From Pseudomonas sichuanensis (GTDB lineage Bacteria > Pseudomonadota > Gammaproteobacteria > Pseudomonadales > Pseudomonadaceae), in contig NZ_QKVM01000023.1 in assembly GCF_003231305.1 (NCBI RefSeq), positions 1-64,000 on the forward strand: a stretch of 64,000 nucleotides of DNA. The letters run 5' to 3'. Both the position numbers and the translations under genes were made by a program. Under the pieces are notes generated by a model. That model worked only from the letters and a program-made list of their open reading frames with translations. It was not told where the DNA came from and did not search any database. Below, one piece after another: positions 9,221-20,712 of this stretch (position 1 is its first letter; each line of letters begins with the position of its first letter).

Positions 9221-10945
9221 GTGATTGTTAGCCCCAGTTTTGCACCAAGAATCCCCAGCACACGGCTGCGCAAGGCGATGCTCGCCGGCGTCGCGCTGGT
9301 CGGCCTGATGAGCGCGGGCCAGTTGTGGGCATTCAATCTGGATGATGTTGCAGCCAAGGCAAAGGATCTGGCCGGCCAGAAGTACGAAGCACCGAAGAGC
9401 AACCTGCCGCCGGTGTTCCGCGACATGAAGTACGCCGACTACCAGAAGATCCGCTTCCTGCAGGAAAAGGCCGAGTGGGCCAAGGACAAGACGCCGTTCA
9501 AGCTCTCGTTCTACCACCAGGGCATGCATTTCGACACGCCGGTCAAGATCAACCAGATCAGCGCCAAGAAAGTCGAAGAGATCAAGTACGACCCGAGCCG
9601 CTTCGAGTTCGGTGACGTGCCGCATGACCCCGACGCCACCAAGAACCTCGGCTACGCCGGCTTCCGGGTGCTCTACCCGATCAACAAGGCCGACAAGCAG
9701 GACGAGATCATGACCCTGCTGGGCGCCAGCTATTTCCGCGTGGTCGGCAAGGGCCACCGCTATGGCCTGTCGGCCCGTGGCCTGGCCATCGACACCGCGC
9801 TGCCGTCGGGCGAAGAATTCCCGCGCTTCACCGAGTTCTGGATCGAGAAGCCGAAGCCGACCGACAAGCACCTGGTGATCTACGCACTGCTCGACTCGCC
9901 GCGCTCCACCGGTGCCTACAAGCTCACCCTGCGTCCGGGTGAAGACACCGTGGTCGACGTCAAATCGCGCGTCTACCTGCGTGACCACGTCAGCCGCCTG
10001 GGCGTTGCCCCGCTGACCAGCATGTACCTGTTCGGCCCCAACCAGCCGTCGAAGATCATGAACTACCGCCCGGCCCTGCACGACTCCGAAGGCCTGGCGA
10101 TTCATGCCGGCAACGGCGAGTGGCTGTGGCGCCCGCTGAACAACCCGAAACATCTGGCCGTGAGCAACTTCAGCGTCGAGAACCCGCGTGGTTTCGGCCT
10201 GCTGCAGCGCCAGCGCGACTTCAGCGACTACGAAGACCTCGACGACGAATACGAGAAGCGCCCGAGCGCCTGGATCGAGCCGAAAGGCGACTGGGGCAAA
10301 GGCACCGTCGACCTGGTCGAGATCCCGACCGCCGACGAAACCAACGACAACATCGTTGCGTTCTGGAGCCCCGAAACCCTGCCTGAGCCAGGCAAGCCGT
10401 TCGAATACGACTACCGCCTGCGCTGGACCATCAAGGAAGACCAGCTGCACTCCCAGGAACTGGGCTGGGTCAAGCAGACCCTGCGTTCCGCCGGTGACGT
10501 CAAGCAGTCCAACCTGATCCGCCAGACCGACGGCAGCGTCGCCCTGCTGGTCGATTTCGTCGGCCCGAACCTGGCGGCACTGCCGGCAGACACCGCCGTG
10601 CGCAGCCAGGTCAGCGTCGGCGACAACGCCGAAGTGGTCGAGAACAACCTGCGTTACAACCCCGAGACCAAAGGCTGGCGTCTCACCCTGCGCCTGAAGG
10701 TGCAGGATCCGAAGAAGTCCACCGAGATGCGCGCCGCGCTGCTGCGTGACGTTCCGGTCGAACAACCGAAGCCCGCCAAGGAAACCAAGCAGGACAAGGC
10801 TGCGGCCAAGCACGCCCAGGCCAAGGCCGAGAAAGCCAAGGCCGAGCAACCCGCCGCCGACGCGGCATCCACCACCGGTACCCCGGCCACCACCGAAAAA
10901 GTGCTGACCGAGACCTGGAGCTATCAGTTGCCTGCCGATGAGTAA
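9221..10945 (+). CDS. opgG: Osmoregulated periplasmic glucan biosynthesis protein G
   Basis: Periplasmic OpgG/MdoG protein needed for branching or release of beta-glucans made by OpgH. 574 residues, compared with about 511 in E. coli. A Sec-type signal covers the first 40 residues ([23 protein letters not shown]). The body carries typical segments such as [15 protein letters not shown] and [22 protein letters not shown]. Near the C-terminus a Lys/Ala-rich low-complexity insert of about 45 residues precedes the final strand [13 protein letters not shown]. The GTG at 9221 is preferred (AGGAT upstream, VIVSP start); an ATG 27 nt upstream is possible. It overlaps opgH by 8 bp. Confidence 0.93.
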   Translation: MIVSPSFAPRIPSTRLRKAMLAGVALVGLMSAGQLWAFNLDDVAAKAKDLAGQKYEAPKSNLPPVFRDMKYADYQKIRFLQEKAEWAKDKTPFKLSFYHQGMHFDTPVKINQISAKKVEEIKYDPSRFEFGDVPHDPDATKNLGYAGFRVLYPINKADKQDEIMTLLGASYFRVVGKGHRYGLSARGLAIDTALPSGEEFPRFTEFWIEKPKPTDKHLVIYALLDSPRSTGAYKLTLRPGEDTVVDVKSRVYLRDHVSRLGVAPLTSMYLFGPNQPSKIMNYRPALHDSEGLAIHAGNGEWLWRPLNNPKHLAVSNFSVENPRGFGLLQRQRDFSDYEDLDDEYEKRPSAWIEPKGDWGKGTVDLVEIPTADETNDNIVAFWSPETLPEPGKPFEYDYRLRWTIKEDQLHSQELGWVKQTLRSAGDVKQSNLIRQTDGSVALLVDFVGPNLAALPADTAVRSQVSVGDNAEVVENNLRYNPETKGWRLTLRLKVQDPKKSTEMRAALLRDVPVEQPKPAKETKQDKAAAKHAQAKAEKAKAEQPAADAASTTGTPATTEKVLTETWSYQLPADE

Positions 10946-13505
10946 CTCAAGCGCAAGGCCGGAATCGCTTGGCGAATACCTGGCCCATCTCCCCCTGAGC
11001 GACGAGCAGCGCGCGGAACTCGCCAGCTGCACCTCGTTCAACGAGCTGCACCAACGTCTGGCGGCCAACCCGGCCGCCGGCACCGCCGAGGCCGTGCAGG
11101 CCTCGGTGGGCTCCCGTCTTACCGTCGGCAGCGCCGCCGAGCTGGAAGAGGCCGAGATGCTCGGCGTCGACGGCAGCGGGCGGCTGTGCCTGAAGATCGC
11201 GCCGCCGATCAAGCGCACCAAGGTCGTACCCGAGCCATGGCGCACCAACGTGCTGATCCGCATGTGGCGGCGCATGACCGGCCGCACCAACGCCCCGCAG
11301 CCGCCCAAGCGCGAACTGCCGCCGGCGCGCTGGCGCACGGTCGGCTCGATCCGCCGCTATATCCTGCTGACCCTGATGATCGGCCAGACCATCGTCGCCG
11401 GCTGGTACATGAAGGGCATCCTGCCGTACCAGGGCTGGTCGTTCGTCGACCTCGAGGAAGTGCTGCACCAGCCGCTGTGGGACACCGTGGTACAGGTGTG
11501 GCCGTACGCGCTGCAGACCTCCATCCTGATCCTCTTCGGCATCCTGTTCTGTTGGGTGTCGGCGGGCTTCTGGACCGCCTTGATGGGCTTCCTCGAGCTG
11601 CTCACCGGGCGTGACAAGTACCGCATTTCCGGCAGCAGTGCCGGCAACGAGCCGATCCCCGCCGAGGCGCGCACCGCGCTGGTGATGCCGATCTGCAACG
11701 AAGACGTGCCACGGGTGTTTGCCGGCCTGCGCGCCACCTTCGAGTCGGTGGCTGCCAGCGGCAACCTCGACCGCTTCGACTTCTTCGTGCTCAGCGACAC
11801 CAACGACACCGACATCGCCGTGGCCGAACAGCAGGCCTGGCTGGACGTGTGCCGTGAGGCCAAGGGCTTCGGCCGCATCTTCTACCGCCGCCGCCGTCGC
11901 CGCGTGAAGCGCAAGAGCGGCAACCTCGACGACTTCTGCCGTCGCTGGGGTGGCGAGTACAAGTACATGGTCGTGCTCGACGCCGACAGCGTCATGAGCG
12001 GCGAGTGCCTGAGCAGCCTGGTGCGCCTGATGGAGGCCAACCCGGACGCGGGCATCATCCAGACCGGGCCGAAAGCCTCGGGCATGGACACCCTGTATGC
12101 GCGCATGCAGCAGTTCGCCACCCGCGTGTATGGCCCGCTGTTCACCGCCGGCCTGCACTTCTGGCAGCTGGGCGAGTCGCACTACTGGGGCCATAACGCG
12201 ATCATCCGCATGAAGCCGTTCATCGAGCACTGCGCCCTGGCGCCGTTGCCCGGCAAGGGCGCGTTCGCAGGGGCCATCCTCTCCCACGACTTCGTCGAAG
12301 CCGCGCTGATGCGCCGTGCCGGCTGGGGCGTGTGGATCGCCTACGACCTGCCGGGCAGTTACGAAGAGCTGCCGCCGAACCTGCTCGACGAGCTCAAGCG
12401 TGACCGCCGCTGGTGCCACGGCAACCTGATGAACTTCCGCCTGTTCCTGGTCAAAGGCATGCACCCGGTGCACCGTGCGGTGTTCCTCACCGGGGTGATG
12501 TCGTACCTGTCGGCGCCGCTGTGGTTCCTGTTCCTGGTGCTGTCGACCGCGCTGCTGGCGACCAACACCCTGATGGAGCCGCAGTACTTCATCGAGCCGT
12601 TCCAGCTCTACCCGTTGTGGCCGCAGTGGCACCCGGAGAAAGCCATCGCGCTGTTCTCCACCACCATCGTGCTGCTATTCCTGCCCAAGCTGCTCAGCGT
12701 CATCCTGATCTGGGCCAAGGGCGCCACCGAGTTTGGCGGGCGCATCAAGGTCACCCTGTCGATGCTGATGGAGATGCTGTTCTCCATGCTGCTGGCGCCG
12801 GTGCGGATGATCTTCCACACCCGTTTCGTACTGGCCGCGTTCCTCGGCTGGGCCGCGACCTGGAACTCGCCGCAGCGTGACGACGACTCCACGCCGTGGA
12901 GCGAAGCGGTGCGTCGCCACGGCCCGCAGACCCTGCTGGGCTTTGCCTGGGCCGCCCTGGTGGCCTGGCTGAACCCAAGCTTCCTGTGGTGGCTGGCGCC
13001 TATCGTTGGCTCGCTGTTGCTGTCGATCCCGGTGTCGGTGATCTCCAGCCGCACGCGCCTGGGCCTGGCGGCCAAGGACGAGAAGCTGTTCCTCATCCCC
13101 GAGGAGTACGCCACGCCGCAGGAACTGCTGGCCACCGACCAGTACACCCACGAGAACCGCTGGCACGCCCTGCACGACGGCTTCGTCCGCGCCGTGGTCG
13201 ACCCGCGCCAGAACGCCCTGGCCTGCGCCATGGCCACTGCGCGCCATGGTCAGTCCGCAGCGATCGAAACCCTGCGTGACGAGCGCGTGGCCAAGGCGCT
13301 GGAAGTGGGCCCCAAAGGCCTGGACGGCAACACCCGCCTGGCCTTGCTGAGCGACCCGGTGGCGCTGTCGCGCCTGCACGGGCAGGTCTGGGCCGAGCAC
13401 AACGCGGCGTGGATCGATGTGTGGCGTGCGTCGATCGACAACGACCCGCACTCGCCGTTGCTGCCGTTGCATCCGGAGAGCCAGGCACAGCCAGCTCTGG
13501 CGTAA
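10938..13505 (+). CDS. opgH: Glucans biosynthesis glucosyltransferase H
   Basis: Inner-membrane family-2 glycosyltransferase that polymerises UDP-glucose into the beta-glucan backbone and exports it to the periplasm. 855 residues. Hydrophobic segments near residues 140-210 precede the cytosolic GT2 domain. [11 protein letters not shown] contains the DxD-type metal/UDP site, and [10 protein letters not shown] is the (Q/R)xxRW product-channel motif. Several further membrane spans follow from about residue 515 to 700. The start codon overlaps the end of opgG, indicating translational coupling. A REP pair lies 15 bp after the stop. Confidence 0.95.
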   Translation: MSNSSARPESLGEYLAHLPLSDEQRAELASCTSFNELHQRLAANPAAGTAEAVQASVGSRLTVGSAAELEEAEMLGVDGSGRLCLKIAPPIKRTKVVPEPWRTNVLIRMWRRMTGRTNAPQPPKRELPPARWRTVGSIRRYILLTLMIGQTIVAGWYMKGILPYQGWSFVDLEEVLHQPLWDTVVQVWPYALQTSILILFGILFCWVSAGFWTALMGFLELLTGRDKYRISGSSAGNEPIPAEARTALVMPICNEDVPRVFAGLRATFESVAASGNLDRFDFFVLSDTNDTDIAVAEQQAWLDVCREAKGFGRIFYRRRRRRVKRKSGNLDDFCRRWGGEYKYMVVLDADSVMSGECLSSLVRLMEANPDAGIIQTGPKASGMDTLYARMQQFATRVYGPLFTAGLHFWQLGESHYWGHNAIIRMKPFIEHCALAPLPGKGAFAGAILSHDFVEAALMRRAGWGVWIAYDLPGSYEELPPNLLDELKRDRRWCHGNLMNFRLFLVKGMHPVHRAVFLTGVMSYLSAPLWFLFLVLSTALLATNTLMEPQYFIEPFQLYPLWPQWHPEKAIALFSTTIVLLFLPKLLSVILIWAKGATEFGGRIKVTLSMLMEMLFSMLLAPVRMIFHTRFVLAAFLGWAATWNSPQRDDDSTPWSEAVRRHGPQTLLGFAWAALVAWLNPSFLWWLAPIVGSLLLSIPVSVISSRTRLGLAAKDEKLFLIPEEYATPQELLATDQYTHENRWHALHDGFVRAVVDPRQNALACAMATARHGQSAAIETLRDERVAKALEVGPKGLDGNTRLALLSDPVALSRLHGQVWAEHNAAWIDVWRASIDNDPHSPLLPLHPESQAQPALA

Positions 13506-13520
13506 GCCTGGTCGACTGAA

Positions 13521-13587
13521 ATCGCGGGGCAAGCCCGCTCCCACGCGAATGGTTAACGCCAGCGTGGGAGCGGGCTTGCCCCGCGAT
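13521..13587. repeat. Paired REP element, GGGGCAAGCCC core
   Basis: Perfect 25-bp inverted arms 13521-13545 and 13563-13587 with core GCGGGGCAAGCCCGC and the shared GCTCCCACG edge, 15 bp after the opgH stop. Confidence 0.9.
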
Positions 13588-13738
13588 GCTTTTCAGGCCG
13601 ATTTTGGCCAACAAAGTCCCCCCGAGCGCTAGGTCCCAGCCCGCGCATGCGTTAGCATCCTACGCGACATTACGCATCGGCCTGTCAGGCCGTGCCTACA
13701 AAAAGAAATTTGCGTACTTCTTGCTAGGGGACTTGGTG

Positions 13739-14539
13739 ATGATGAAGAAATACCTGTCGCGACTGCTGGTGGGTGCAACCGCCCTCATCGCGGTAACCGC
13801 CGCCCAGGCCGGCGCCATCGACGACGCGGTCAAGCGCGGCACCCTGCGGGTCGGCATGGACCCGACCTACATGCCGTTCGAGATGACCAACAAGCGCGGC
13901 GAGATCATCGGCTTCGAAGTCGACATCCTCAAGGCCATGGCCAAGTCCATGGGCGTCAAGCTGGAGACTGTCTCCACTGCCTATGACGGCATCATCCCGG
14001 CCCTGCTCACCGACAAGTTCGACTTCATCGGCAGCGGCATGACCCTCACTCAAGAGCGCAACCTGCGCCTGAACTTCAGCGAACCCTTCATCGTGGTCGG
14101 CCAGACCCTGCTGATCCGCAAGGAACTGGCGGGCGAGATCAAGTCGTACAAAGACCTGAACAACGAGAAGTACCGCATCACCTCCAAGCTCGGTACCACC
14201 GGCGAGATGGTTTCCAAGAAGCTGATCGGCAAAGCCAAGTACCACGGCTACGACAACGAGCAGGAAGCAGTGATGGACGTGGTCAACGGCAAGGCTGACG
14301 CCTTCGTCTACGACGCGCCGTACAACGTGGTGGCGGTGGAGAAGGCCGGCGCCGGCAAGCTGCTGTTCCTCGAAGAGCCCTTCACCTACGAGCCGCTGGC
14401 CTTCGGCCTGAAGAAAGGCGACTACGACAGCATCAACTTCATCAACAATTTCCTGCACCAGATCAAGCATGACGGGACCTACGATCGTATCCACGACAAG
14501 TGGTTCAAGAACAAGGACTGGCTGAAGGAAATGGAATAA
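13739..14539 (+). CDS. Polar amino acid ABC transporter, periplasmic binding protein
   Basis: Solute-binding protein (SBP family 3) that delivers an amino acid to the permease encoded next. 266 residues with a Sec signal peptide (KKYLSRLLVGATALIAVTAAQA, cleaved after AQA near residue 22). Family features include GTLRVGMDPTYMPFE, GFEVDILKAMA and the SEPF-IVVGQTL segment. The ATG at 13739 follows AGGGGA; a GTG and a second ATG lie next to it. The ligand cannot be set from sequence; polar or basic amino acids are usual. It is separated from its permease by 225 bp containing a REP pair. Confidence 0.9.
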   Translation: MMKKYLSRLLVGATALIAVTAAQAGAIDDAVKRGTLRVGMDPTYMPFEMTNKRGEIIGFEVDILKAMAKSMGVKLETVSTAYDGIIPALLTDKFDFIGSGMTLTQERNLRLNFSEPFIVVGQTLLIRKELAGEIKSYKDLNNEKYRITSKLGTTGEMVSKKLIGKAKYHGYDNEQEAVMDVVNGKADAFVYDAPYNVVAVEKAGAGKLLFLEEPFTYEPLAFGLKKGDYDSINFINNFLHQIKHDGTYDRIHDKWFKNKDWLKEME

Positions 14540-14629
14540 GGCCCAGGCCACAAGCCCAGGCTTTGACCCCGACGCGCAGGTGGCGCTGAGGGTGGTTGGT
14601 CGAGGATAGCGGCTGCATTCGACGGCCTC

Positions 14630-14692
14630 TTCGCGGGTAAACCCGCTCCCACAGGCATCGCCAAGCCCTGTGGGAGCGGGTTTACCCGCGAA
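14630..14692. repeat. Paired REP element, GGGTAAACCC core, between binding protein and permease
   Basis: 25-bp inverted arms 14630-14654 and 14668-14692 (TTCGCGGGTAAACCCGCTCC... and its complement). The position inside an ABC operon, after the binding-protein gene, is the place where REP hairpins stabilise upstream mRNA in enteric malEF-type operons. Confidence 0.9.
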
Positions 14693-14764
14693 GAAATTTA
14701 CGCAACCTCACTGGCCATCACACAAGCTCACCTTGCGCGTTTCGCATTTACGGAAGTACCCCAC

Positions 14765-15727
14765 GTGATCAAACACAAGAAAGCACAGTGGCCCTGGCAT
14801 GGGCTGACCGCGCTGGTCCTGGTGGGCCTGGCGTTCAGCCTGTACCTGGCCACCTCGATGATTTCCTATGAGTGGCGCTGGAACCGCGTTCCGCAATACT
14901 TCGCCTACAAGGCCGAGGAAACCCAGCGTGCCGCCAACCCAGGCACGGTCGAGGAAATCGTGGTGTCCGGCGACAACGCCCGGGTCACCCTGAAGGATGA
15001 AAGTGGCGATACCCAGGTGATCGAAGTGGCCAAGGACAGCATGCTGCTGGCCCGTGGCGACGACGTCGCCGAAGGCGATGCCATCGGTGTCACCCGCCAT
15101 TGGGCCGCGGGCCCCCTGGCCTGGGGCCTGTGGACCACGCTGTGGCTGTCGGTGGTGTCCGGCGCCCTGGGCCTGGTGATCGGCCTGTTTGCCGGGCTGT
15201 GCCGGCTGTCGAGCAACCCGACCCTGCGTGACCTGTCCACGGTCTACGTCGAACTGGTGCGCGGCACGCCGTTGCTGGTGCAGATCTTCATCTTTTACTT
15301 CTTCATCGGCACCGTGCTCAACCTGAGCCGCGAGTTCGCCGGGGTGGCGGCGCTGGCGTTGTTCACTGGCGCCTATGTGGCCGAGATCGTCCGCGCCGGC
15401 GTGCAGTCGATCGCCAAGGGCCAGAACGAGGCGGCACGCTCGCTGGGCCTCAACGGCGCCCAGTCGATGCGCCACGTGATCCTGCCGCAGGCGTTCAAGC
15501 GCGTGCTGCCGCCGCTGGCCGGGCAGTTCATCAGCCTGGTCAAGGACACCTCGCTGGTGTCGGTGATCGCCATCACCGAGCTGACCAAGAGCGGCCGCGA
15601 AGCCATCACCACTTCGTTCTCGACCTTCGAGATCTGGTTCTGCGTGGCAGGCCTGTACCTGCTGATCAACCTGCCGCTGTCGCACATCGCCAGCCGGCTC
15701 GAGCGGAGGCTTGCGCAAAGTGATTGA
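14765..15727 (+). CDS. Polar amino acid ABC transporter, permease
   Basis: Inner-membrane permease of the His/Glu/Gln/Arg type, 320 residues. One helix (about 13-33) is followed by an 85-residue soluble, presumably periplasmic, insert and then by the five-helix core. The EAA loop that contacts the ATPase is at about residues 221-243 ([11 protein letters not shown]). Only one permease gene is present, so a homodimer is likely. The GTG start at 14765 has a GGAAGT ribosome-binding site. The stop overlaps the ATPase start by 8 bp. The long insert after TM1 is larger than in the shortest family members. Confidence 0.88.
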   Translation: MIKHKKAQWPWHGLTALVLVGLAFSLYLATSMISYEWRWNRVPQYFAYKAEETQRAANPGTVEEIVVSGDNARVTLKDESGDTQVIEVAKDSMLLARGDDVAEGDAIGVTRHWAAGPLAWGLWTTLWLSVVSGALGLVIGLFAGLCRLSSNPTLRDLSTVYVELVRGTPLLVQIFIFYFFIGTVLNLSREFAGVAALALFTGAYVAEIVRAGVQSIAKGQNEAARSLGLNGAQSMRHVILPQAFKRVLPPLAGQFISLVKDTSLVSVIAITELTKSGREAITTSFSTFEIWFCVAGLYLLINLPLSHIASRLERRLAQSD

Positions 15728-16454
15728 AGTTCGTGACCTGCTGAAAGTCTTCGACACCCGTGGCCAGGTGGTACGCGCGGTCGACAACGTCACCACCCAG
15801 GTCGCCAAGGGCGAAGTGGTGGTGGTGCTCGGCCCGTCCGGTTCGGGCAAGTCGACCTTCCTGCGCTGCCTCAACGGCCTGGAACACTTCGACCAGGGCC
15901 ATGTCGCGATCGACGGCCTGCAACTGGCCGACCCGAAAACCGACATCAACGCCTACCGCCGCGAAGTCGGCATGGTGTTCCAGCACTTCAACCTGTTCCC
16001 GCACATGACCGTGCTGGAGAACCTGTGCCTGGCACAGAAGGTGGTGCGCAAGCGCGGCAAGGCCGAGCGTGAAGCCAAGGCCCTGGCGTTGTTGCAGAAG
16101 GTTGGCATTTCGCAGAAGGCCAACGAGTTCCCGTCGCGCCTGTCCGGTGGCCAGCAGCAGCGGGTGGCGATTGCCCGTGCCCTGGCGATGGAGCCCAAGG
16201 TGATGCTGTTCGACGAGCCGACCTCGGCGCTCGACCCGGAAATGGTCGGCGAGGTGCTGGACGTGATGAAGACCCTCGCCCAAGAGGGCATGACCATGGT
16301 CTGCGTAACTCACGAAATGGGCTTCGCCCGCGAAGTGGCCGACCGTGTGCTGTTCTTCGATCACGGCAAGCTCCTGGAAGATTCACCGCCCGGGCAGTTC
16401 TTCGACGCGCCGAAGGATCCGCGGGCGCAAGCCTTCCTGCGCCAGGTGTTGTAA
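15720..16454 (+). CDS. Polar amino acid ABC transporter, ATP-binding protein
   Basis: ABC ATPase that energises the importer on the cytoplasmic face. 244 residues. Walker [10 protein letters not shown] is at about 38-46, the Q-loop in VFQHFNLFP, signature LSGGQQQRV at about 141-149, Walker [10 protein letters not shown] at about 161-169, and the switch histidine in VTHEMGF. GTG 15720 is preferred over TTG 15711 because GGAGG ends at 15709, which leaves 10 nt to the GTG but only one to the TTG. It is the last gene of the operon. Confidence 0.92.
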   Translation: MIEVRDLLKVFDTRGQVVRAVDNVTTQVAKGEVVVVLGPSGSGKSTFLRCLNGLEHFDQGHVAIDGLQLADPKTDINAYRREVGMVFQHFNLFPHMTVLENLCLAQKVVRKRGKAEREAKALALLQKVGISQKANEFPSRLSGGQQQRVAIARALAMEPKVMLFDEPTSALDPEMVGEVLDVMKTLAQEGMTMVCVTHEMGFAREVADRVLFFDHGKLLEDSPPGQFFDAPKDPRAQAFLRQVL

Positions 16455-16466
16455 ACACGCTCAACC

Positions 16467-16565
16467 GTGGGAGCGGGCTTGCCCCGCGATGGGCCCAGCA
16501 GGTAACGCTGGTTCGATCGCGGGCCAAGTCGCAGCGGCGCGCCGCCGCACCGCCGCTCCCATGGG
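16467..16565. repeat. REP element with an interrupted partner
   Basis: A normal REP (CGTGGGAGCGGGCTTGCCCC..., 16467-16491) faces a damaged inverted partner at about 16513-16558. The partner starts ATCGCGGGCCAAG and ends CCGCTCCCAT, but about 22 bp of GCGGCGCGCCGCC-type sequence interrupts the core. It lies between convergent genes. Confidence 0.7.
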
Positions 16566-16575
16566 GTCGTCTGCG

Positions 16576-18528
16576 TTACAAGCTGAACCGCCCCACCATC
16601 CCCCGCAATTCCCGCCCCAACTGCCCTAATTCAACGCTGGACGCCGCCGTCTGCTCGCTGGCCGTGCTGGTCTGGTCCGACACTTCGCGCACGTTCATCA
16701 CGCTGCGGTTGATCTGCTCGGCCACCACGCTCTGCTCTTCGCTGGCCGTGGCGATCTGCTGGTTCATGCCCTGGATGGTCGAGACGGTCGCGGTGATCTG
16801 CCCGAGCGCTTCACCGGCCTTGCGGCTGAGCTCGACGCTCTGCCCGGTGAGGCGCTTGCTGTCGTCGAGCAGCCCCATGACCTGCTCGGTGCCGCTGTGC
16901 AGGTTGCCGATCAGTTGCTCTATCTCTTCGGTCGACTGCTGGGTGCGCTGGGCCAGGCCACGCACCTCGTCGGCGACCACGGCGAAGCCGCGACCCGCCT
17001 CGCCGGCCCGCGCAGCTTCGATGGCCGCGTTGAGCGCCAGCAGGTTGGTCTGCTCGGACACCGACTTGATCACGTCGAGGATCGAGCCGATGCGCTGGCT
17101 CTCCTCCGCCAGGTGGGTCATGGCTTGCTGGCAGTGCTCCATCTGCGCGGCCAACTGCTCGATGCGTTCGATGGCCTGGCCAACCACCTGGTCGCCCAGT
17201 TGCGCCTGGTGATCGGCGACGGTTGCGGCTTGTGAGGCTTGTTCGGCGTTCTGGGCCACTTCCTGGACCGTGGCGCTCATCTGGTTCATCGCCGTGGCCA
17301 CTTGCTCGGTCTCTTCCTTCTGCTGGCCGATTCGGTGCTGGGTCTGCTCGCTGACCGTCGCCAGCTCGTCGACCGCCTGCGACAAGCGGTTGACGCCTTG
17401 GTCGATGCCGCCCAGCAGCTCGCGCAGGCTCAGGGCCATGCTGCGCATGCTGCCCTGCAGATGCCCCAGGTCGTCGTTGCGGGTGACGTCGTCAACCTGG
17501 CTCAAGTCGCCTTTGGCAATGCGTTCGGCCAAGCGCAGGGTCTGCTTGAGCGGTACGGTGATCTGTTGGCTGATGAGCCAGGCCGCCAGGCTGCCGATCA
17601 GCAGGGCGAGCAGGGCGACGCTGGTCATCAGGCTCAGTGACGCCAGCGCCTGTTCGTCGCGCAGGGCAATCTGGTTGTCGCTGAGTTCGCGGCTGCTGGT
17701 GGTGAGCTGGTTGCCCAGCTGTTCCATGTCGTTCTGCTGCAGCTCGACGGCGATCGCCGCGCCTGCGTACTGGCCCAACTGCTCGCGATAGCGGGCCAGG
17801 CCTTCGGCGACAGGGGCGGCGATGCGCGTGTCCAGGCCAAGGCCCTGGATCAGTTGATCGAGCTCACCGAGGGTGGCTTTGGCTGCGTCCAGGGCGGGTT
17901 GGCCGACCTCGGCGAAGCTTTGCAGCGGCTCGCTGAAGTAGGCGGGTACGGCGGCGCGTTGGCCGGCCATTTCCACATGCCGGCCGAGTGCCTCGATCAG
18001 GTTGAGCGCCCGCCCCTGGGCGGCTGGCTGGTCCAGCTGGCTCAAACGGTTGATCAGTTGGCCCTGCAGGGCACTGATCTGCTGGTCCAGCTCGGAGGCC
18101 CGGCCAAGCAGGTTTTCGCGTTGCTGGCGGCGGGTCAGCGCAATCTGCTGGAGCTTTTCGAAGTCGGCCCGGTAGCGTGCCACCAGATCACGCTTTGCGG
18201 CGATCAGGCGCACGTTCTCCGGTGCCAGATAGCGCGGGCGCATGGCTTCGATCAGCACTTCGAGCTGGTTGATCGTCTTGCCAAGCTGTGTGCGGCTCTG
18301 GTCATCTTCGAGCACGCGGAAGGTGATGCGCTCGGCGCGCAGGTCCTTGGCCAAGTCGTTGAGCTGGGCGATCTGGGTGAGCTTTTCCGAGCGGTCGATG
18401 GCATCACCCAGTGCCTGCCAGCCGGTCAGGGTGGTGAGCAGGGTGAGCAGCAGGACCAGGGCAAAGCCCATGGCCAGCTTGAGGCGCACACTGAGGTGGC
18501 CGAGCATGCGGTTGAGCGGTCCGAGCAT
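16576..18528 (-). CDS. Methyl-accepting chemotaxis protein, probable HBM-type sensor
   Basis: Inner-membrane chemoreceptor, 650 residues. TM1 is at about 13-36, a helical periplasmic ligand-binding region spans about 37-297, TM2 is about 298-320, then HAMP and the cytoplasmic signalling domain with the conserved hairpin tip ([16 protein letters not shown]). The roughly 260-residue all-helical sensor suggests the helical bimodular (HBM) type, which in Pseudomonas binds organic acids. ATG 18528 has GGAGA upstream and sits directly before TM1. It lies 169 bp downstream of a second, similar receptor gene. The ligand is unknown. Confidence 0.9.
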   Translation of the reverse strand: MLGPLNRMLGHLSVRLKLAMGFALVLLLTLLTTLTGWQALGDAIDRSEKLTQIAQLNDLAKDLRAERITFRVLEDDQSRTQLGKTINQLEVLIEAMRPRYLAPENVRLIAAKRDLVARYRADFEKLQQIALTRRQQRENLLGRASELDQQISALQGQLINRLSQLDQPAAQGRALNLIEALGRHVEMAGQRAAVPAYFSEPLQSFAEVGQPALDAAKATLGELDQLIQGLGLDTRIAAPVAEGLARYREQLGQYAGAAIAVELQQNDMEQLGNQLTTSSRELSDNQIALRDEQALASLSLMTSVALLALLIGSLAAWLISQQITVPLKQTLRLAERIAKGDLSQVDDVTRNDDLGHLQGSMRSMALSLRELLGGIDQGVNRLSQAVDELATVSEQTQHRIGQQKEETEQVATAMNQMSATVQEVAQNAEQASQAATVADHQAQLGDQVVGQAIERIEQLAAQMEHCQQAMTHLAEESQRIGSILDVIKSVSEQTNLLALNAAIEAARAGEAGRGFAVVADEVRGLAQRTQQSTEEIEQLIGNLHSGTEQVMGLLDDSKRLTGQSVELSRKAGEALGQITATVSTIQGMNQQIATASEEQSVVAEQINRSVMNVREVSDQTSTASEQTAASSVELGQLGRELRGMVGRFSL

Positions 18529-18696
18529 GGTGAGTCTCCGGCGATGAGGGCGCCCTGCGTGACGCGGGGCGTGTACATCCTGCTCATCGGCTGGGGAGGT
18601 GTAAGACTGTACCTGCGAATGGCGTAGGAGAATTCCCCTAGGCGCATAGGAGAAGTCGTGGCCGGATTGCCCCAAGGGGACCGGCCACGCCGGGCG

Positions 18697-20613
18697 TTAC
18701 AGCCTGAACTTGGCGACCAGACCCTGCAGGTGGGTGCCCAGCCGTGCCAGCTCGACGCTGGAGCTGGCGGTTTCTTCACTGGCGGCGGAGGTCTGGTCGG
18801 AGATATCGCGCACGTTCATCACGCTGCGGTTGATCTCCTCGGCCACCGCGCTCTGCTGCTCGGCAGCCGTGGCGATCTGCTGGTTCATCGCCTGGATCGA
18901 CGAGACGGTGCGGGTGATGGTTTCCAGCGAGCCGCCGGCGCGGCGGGTCAGCTCGACGCTGCTGTCGGTGAGGCTGCGGCTGCTGTCCATCACGCTGGCC
19001 ACGCGCTGGGTGCCATTTTGCAGGCCGGCGATCAGCTCTTCGATTTCTTCGGTCGACTGCTGGGTGCGCTGGGCCAGGCTGCGCACCTCGTCGGCGACCA
19101 CGGCGAAACCGCGCCCGGCTTCGCCGGCACGGGCGGCTTCGATGGCAGCGTTGAGCGCCAGCAGGTTGGTCTGTTGCGCCACCGACTTGATCACGTCGAG
19201 CACGCTGCCGATCTTGTCGCTTTCAGCCTTGAGCTGGTTCATCGCTTCGCTGGAGTTCACCACTTCGTGGGCCAGGCGTTCGATCTGGGTAATCGCCTCG
19301 GTCACCACCTTGTCGCCTTCGCGGGCCTGCTGGTCGGCCATCAGCGCCGCCTCCGAGGCCTGTTCGGCATTGCGCGCCACTTCCTGCACGGTGGCAGCCA
19401 TCTCGTTCATGGCGGTGGCCACCTGGTCGGTCTCGACCTTCTGGTTGTTCACCCCGGCACTGGTCTGTTCGGTCACCGCCGACAGCTCCTCGGCGGCGCT
19501 GGCGATCTGCGTGACGCCGTCGCCGATGCCGCTGATCAGCTGGCGCAGGCCTTGGGTCATGCGCTGCATGCTGGCCTGCAGCTGGCCCAGCTCGTCGCGG
19601 CGGTCGGCCTGCAGGTTCTGGCTGAGGTCGCCGTTGGCCACGCGCTCGGCGGCGGTCAGGGTCTGGCGCAGGGGCACGATGATCTGCCGGGTGATGGCCA
19701 GGGCGGCCAGCACGCCCAGCAGCAGTGCCAGTGCGGTGGCGCCGGCGAGCAGGGTCTTGGCTTGCTGGGTGCCCTGGTCGCGGACTTCGGTCTGCGACTG
19801 GGTCATTTCCTGGCTGGCGCTGAGCAGCAACTGGCCTTGGGCGGCCATGCGCTGCAGGGTTTGTTCGCTGGCGGACTGGGCGCTGCCGAACTGGTTCACT
19901 GCGTCACGGTAGGCGGCCAGGGCCTCGGCGGCATCGTCGAGGCTGGCGGCGTATTCGGCGGGGAGCTTGGCCGGCAAGGCCTTGAGCACGGCCATGGCCT
20001 GGTCGATGGCGGTGAGCGCGGTCTGCTGGAACTCGGCCTTGCCGCTGTAGGTGTAACCGCGCACCTGGAAGCGCGCCTGCTGCAGCAAGGCGCTGGTTTC
20101 CACCGCTTGCTGGTATTGCTGGATATCGCCGCCCTGCAGCAGGCGCTGCTGGACCTTGCCGATCAATGCGGCGGCCTTGTCGGCGCTGTCGCCCAGCAGG
20201 CCACGGCTGGCTTCGCGGCGCAGGCCGGCCTGCTTGAGCTCGGCGAAGGCCTGTTGGTATTCGCGTACGGCGCCTTGTTGCTGGTCCAGGCGCTGGCGGT
20301 CGGCGGGGAGCTCGATCTGGCCGAGCATCAGCTGTACCTGGCGTTCGAGGTTGGCCAGGGCTTTCTCCAGCTCGGCCACCGAGGCCTCGTCGCGGTTGCG
20401 CTCATAGTGCTGGCGCGCGATACGCAGGTCCTGGGTGTACTGGTGGATGACCGAGATATTGCCGAGCTTGTCGCCCCGGCTGGTCACGCTGTCGATGCCC
20501 ATCCACCCGGTGAAGGTGATGCCCAGGGTGAACAGCAGCACCAGGCCGAAGCCGATCCCCAACTTGCGATTGACGCTTACATTCCCCAGTGACTGGGCAA
20601 ACCAACGGTACAT
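18697..20613 (-). CDS. Methyl-accepting chemotaxis protein, McpQ-like
   Basis: Chemoreceptor of 638 residues. TM1 is at about 16-38, a helical periplasmic sensor at about 39-287, TM2 about 288-310, HAMP about 311-362, and the signalling domain with its tip near 480-512. ATG 20613 follows GGGGAG. From remembered gene order, this is the position of the KT2440 citrate receptor McpQ (HBM sensor). Sequence alone does not prove that ligand. It shares its signalling half closely with the next gene, but the sensor halves differ strongly, consistent with old duplication and new specificity. Confidence 0.9.
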   Translation of the reverse strand: MYRWFAQSLGNVSVNRKLGIGFGLVLLFTLGITFTGWMGIDSVTSRGDKLGNISVIHQYTQDLRIARQHYERNRDEASVAELEKALANLERQVQLMLGQIELPADRQRLDQQQGAVREYQQAFAELKQAGLRREASRGLLGDSADKAAALIGKVQQRLLQGGDIQQYQQAVETSALLQQARFQVRGYTYSGKAEFQQTALTAIDQAMAVLKALPAKLPAEYAASLDDAAEALAAYRDAVNQFGSAQSASEQTLQRMAAQGQLLLSASQEMTQSQTEVRDQGTQQAKTLLAGATALALLLGVLAALAITRQIIVPLRQTLTAAERVANGDLSQNLQADRRDELGQLQASMQRMTQGLRQLISGIGDGVTQIASAAEELSAVTEQTSAGVNNQKVETDQVATAMNEMAATVQEVARNAEQASEAALMADQQAREGDKVVTEAITQIERLAHEVVNSSEAMNQLKAESDKIGSVLDVIKSVAQQTNLLALNAAIEAARAGEAGRGFAVVADEVRSLAQRTQQSTEEIEELIAGLQNGTQRVASVMDSSRSLTDSSVELTRRAGGSLETITRTVSSIQAMNQQIATAAEQQSAVAEEINRSVMNVRDISDQTSAASEETASSSVELARLGTHLQGLVAKFRL

Positions 20614-20712
20614 AGACGACTCCCCGGCGCGTGGCAGTGCGGATTATTGTTCTGTTGCCAAGGCCATCGGCGTGCGTCGGGGAAACTTGATGGGCGAAAG
20701 CTGACCCGGCTG

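Noticed and set aside
9011-11338. Long minus-strand frame over opgG
   Set aside because: Shadow of opgG; it runs through the opgG promoter region without domain similarity.
13700-13707. AAAAAGAA as a Crc site before the ABC binding-protein gene
   Set aside because: A-run matches the degenerate consensus but is 30 nt from the start and has low information content.
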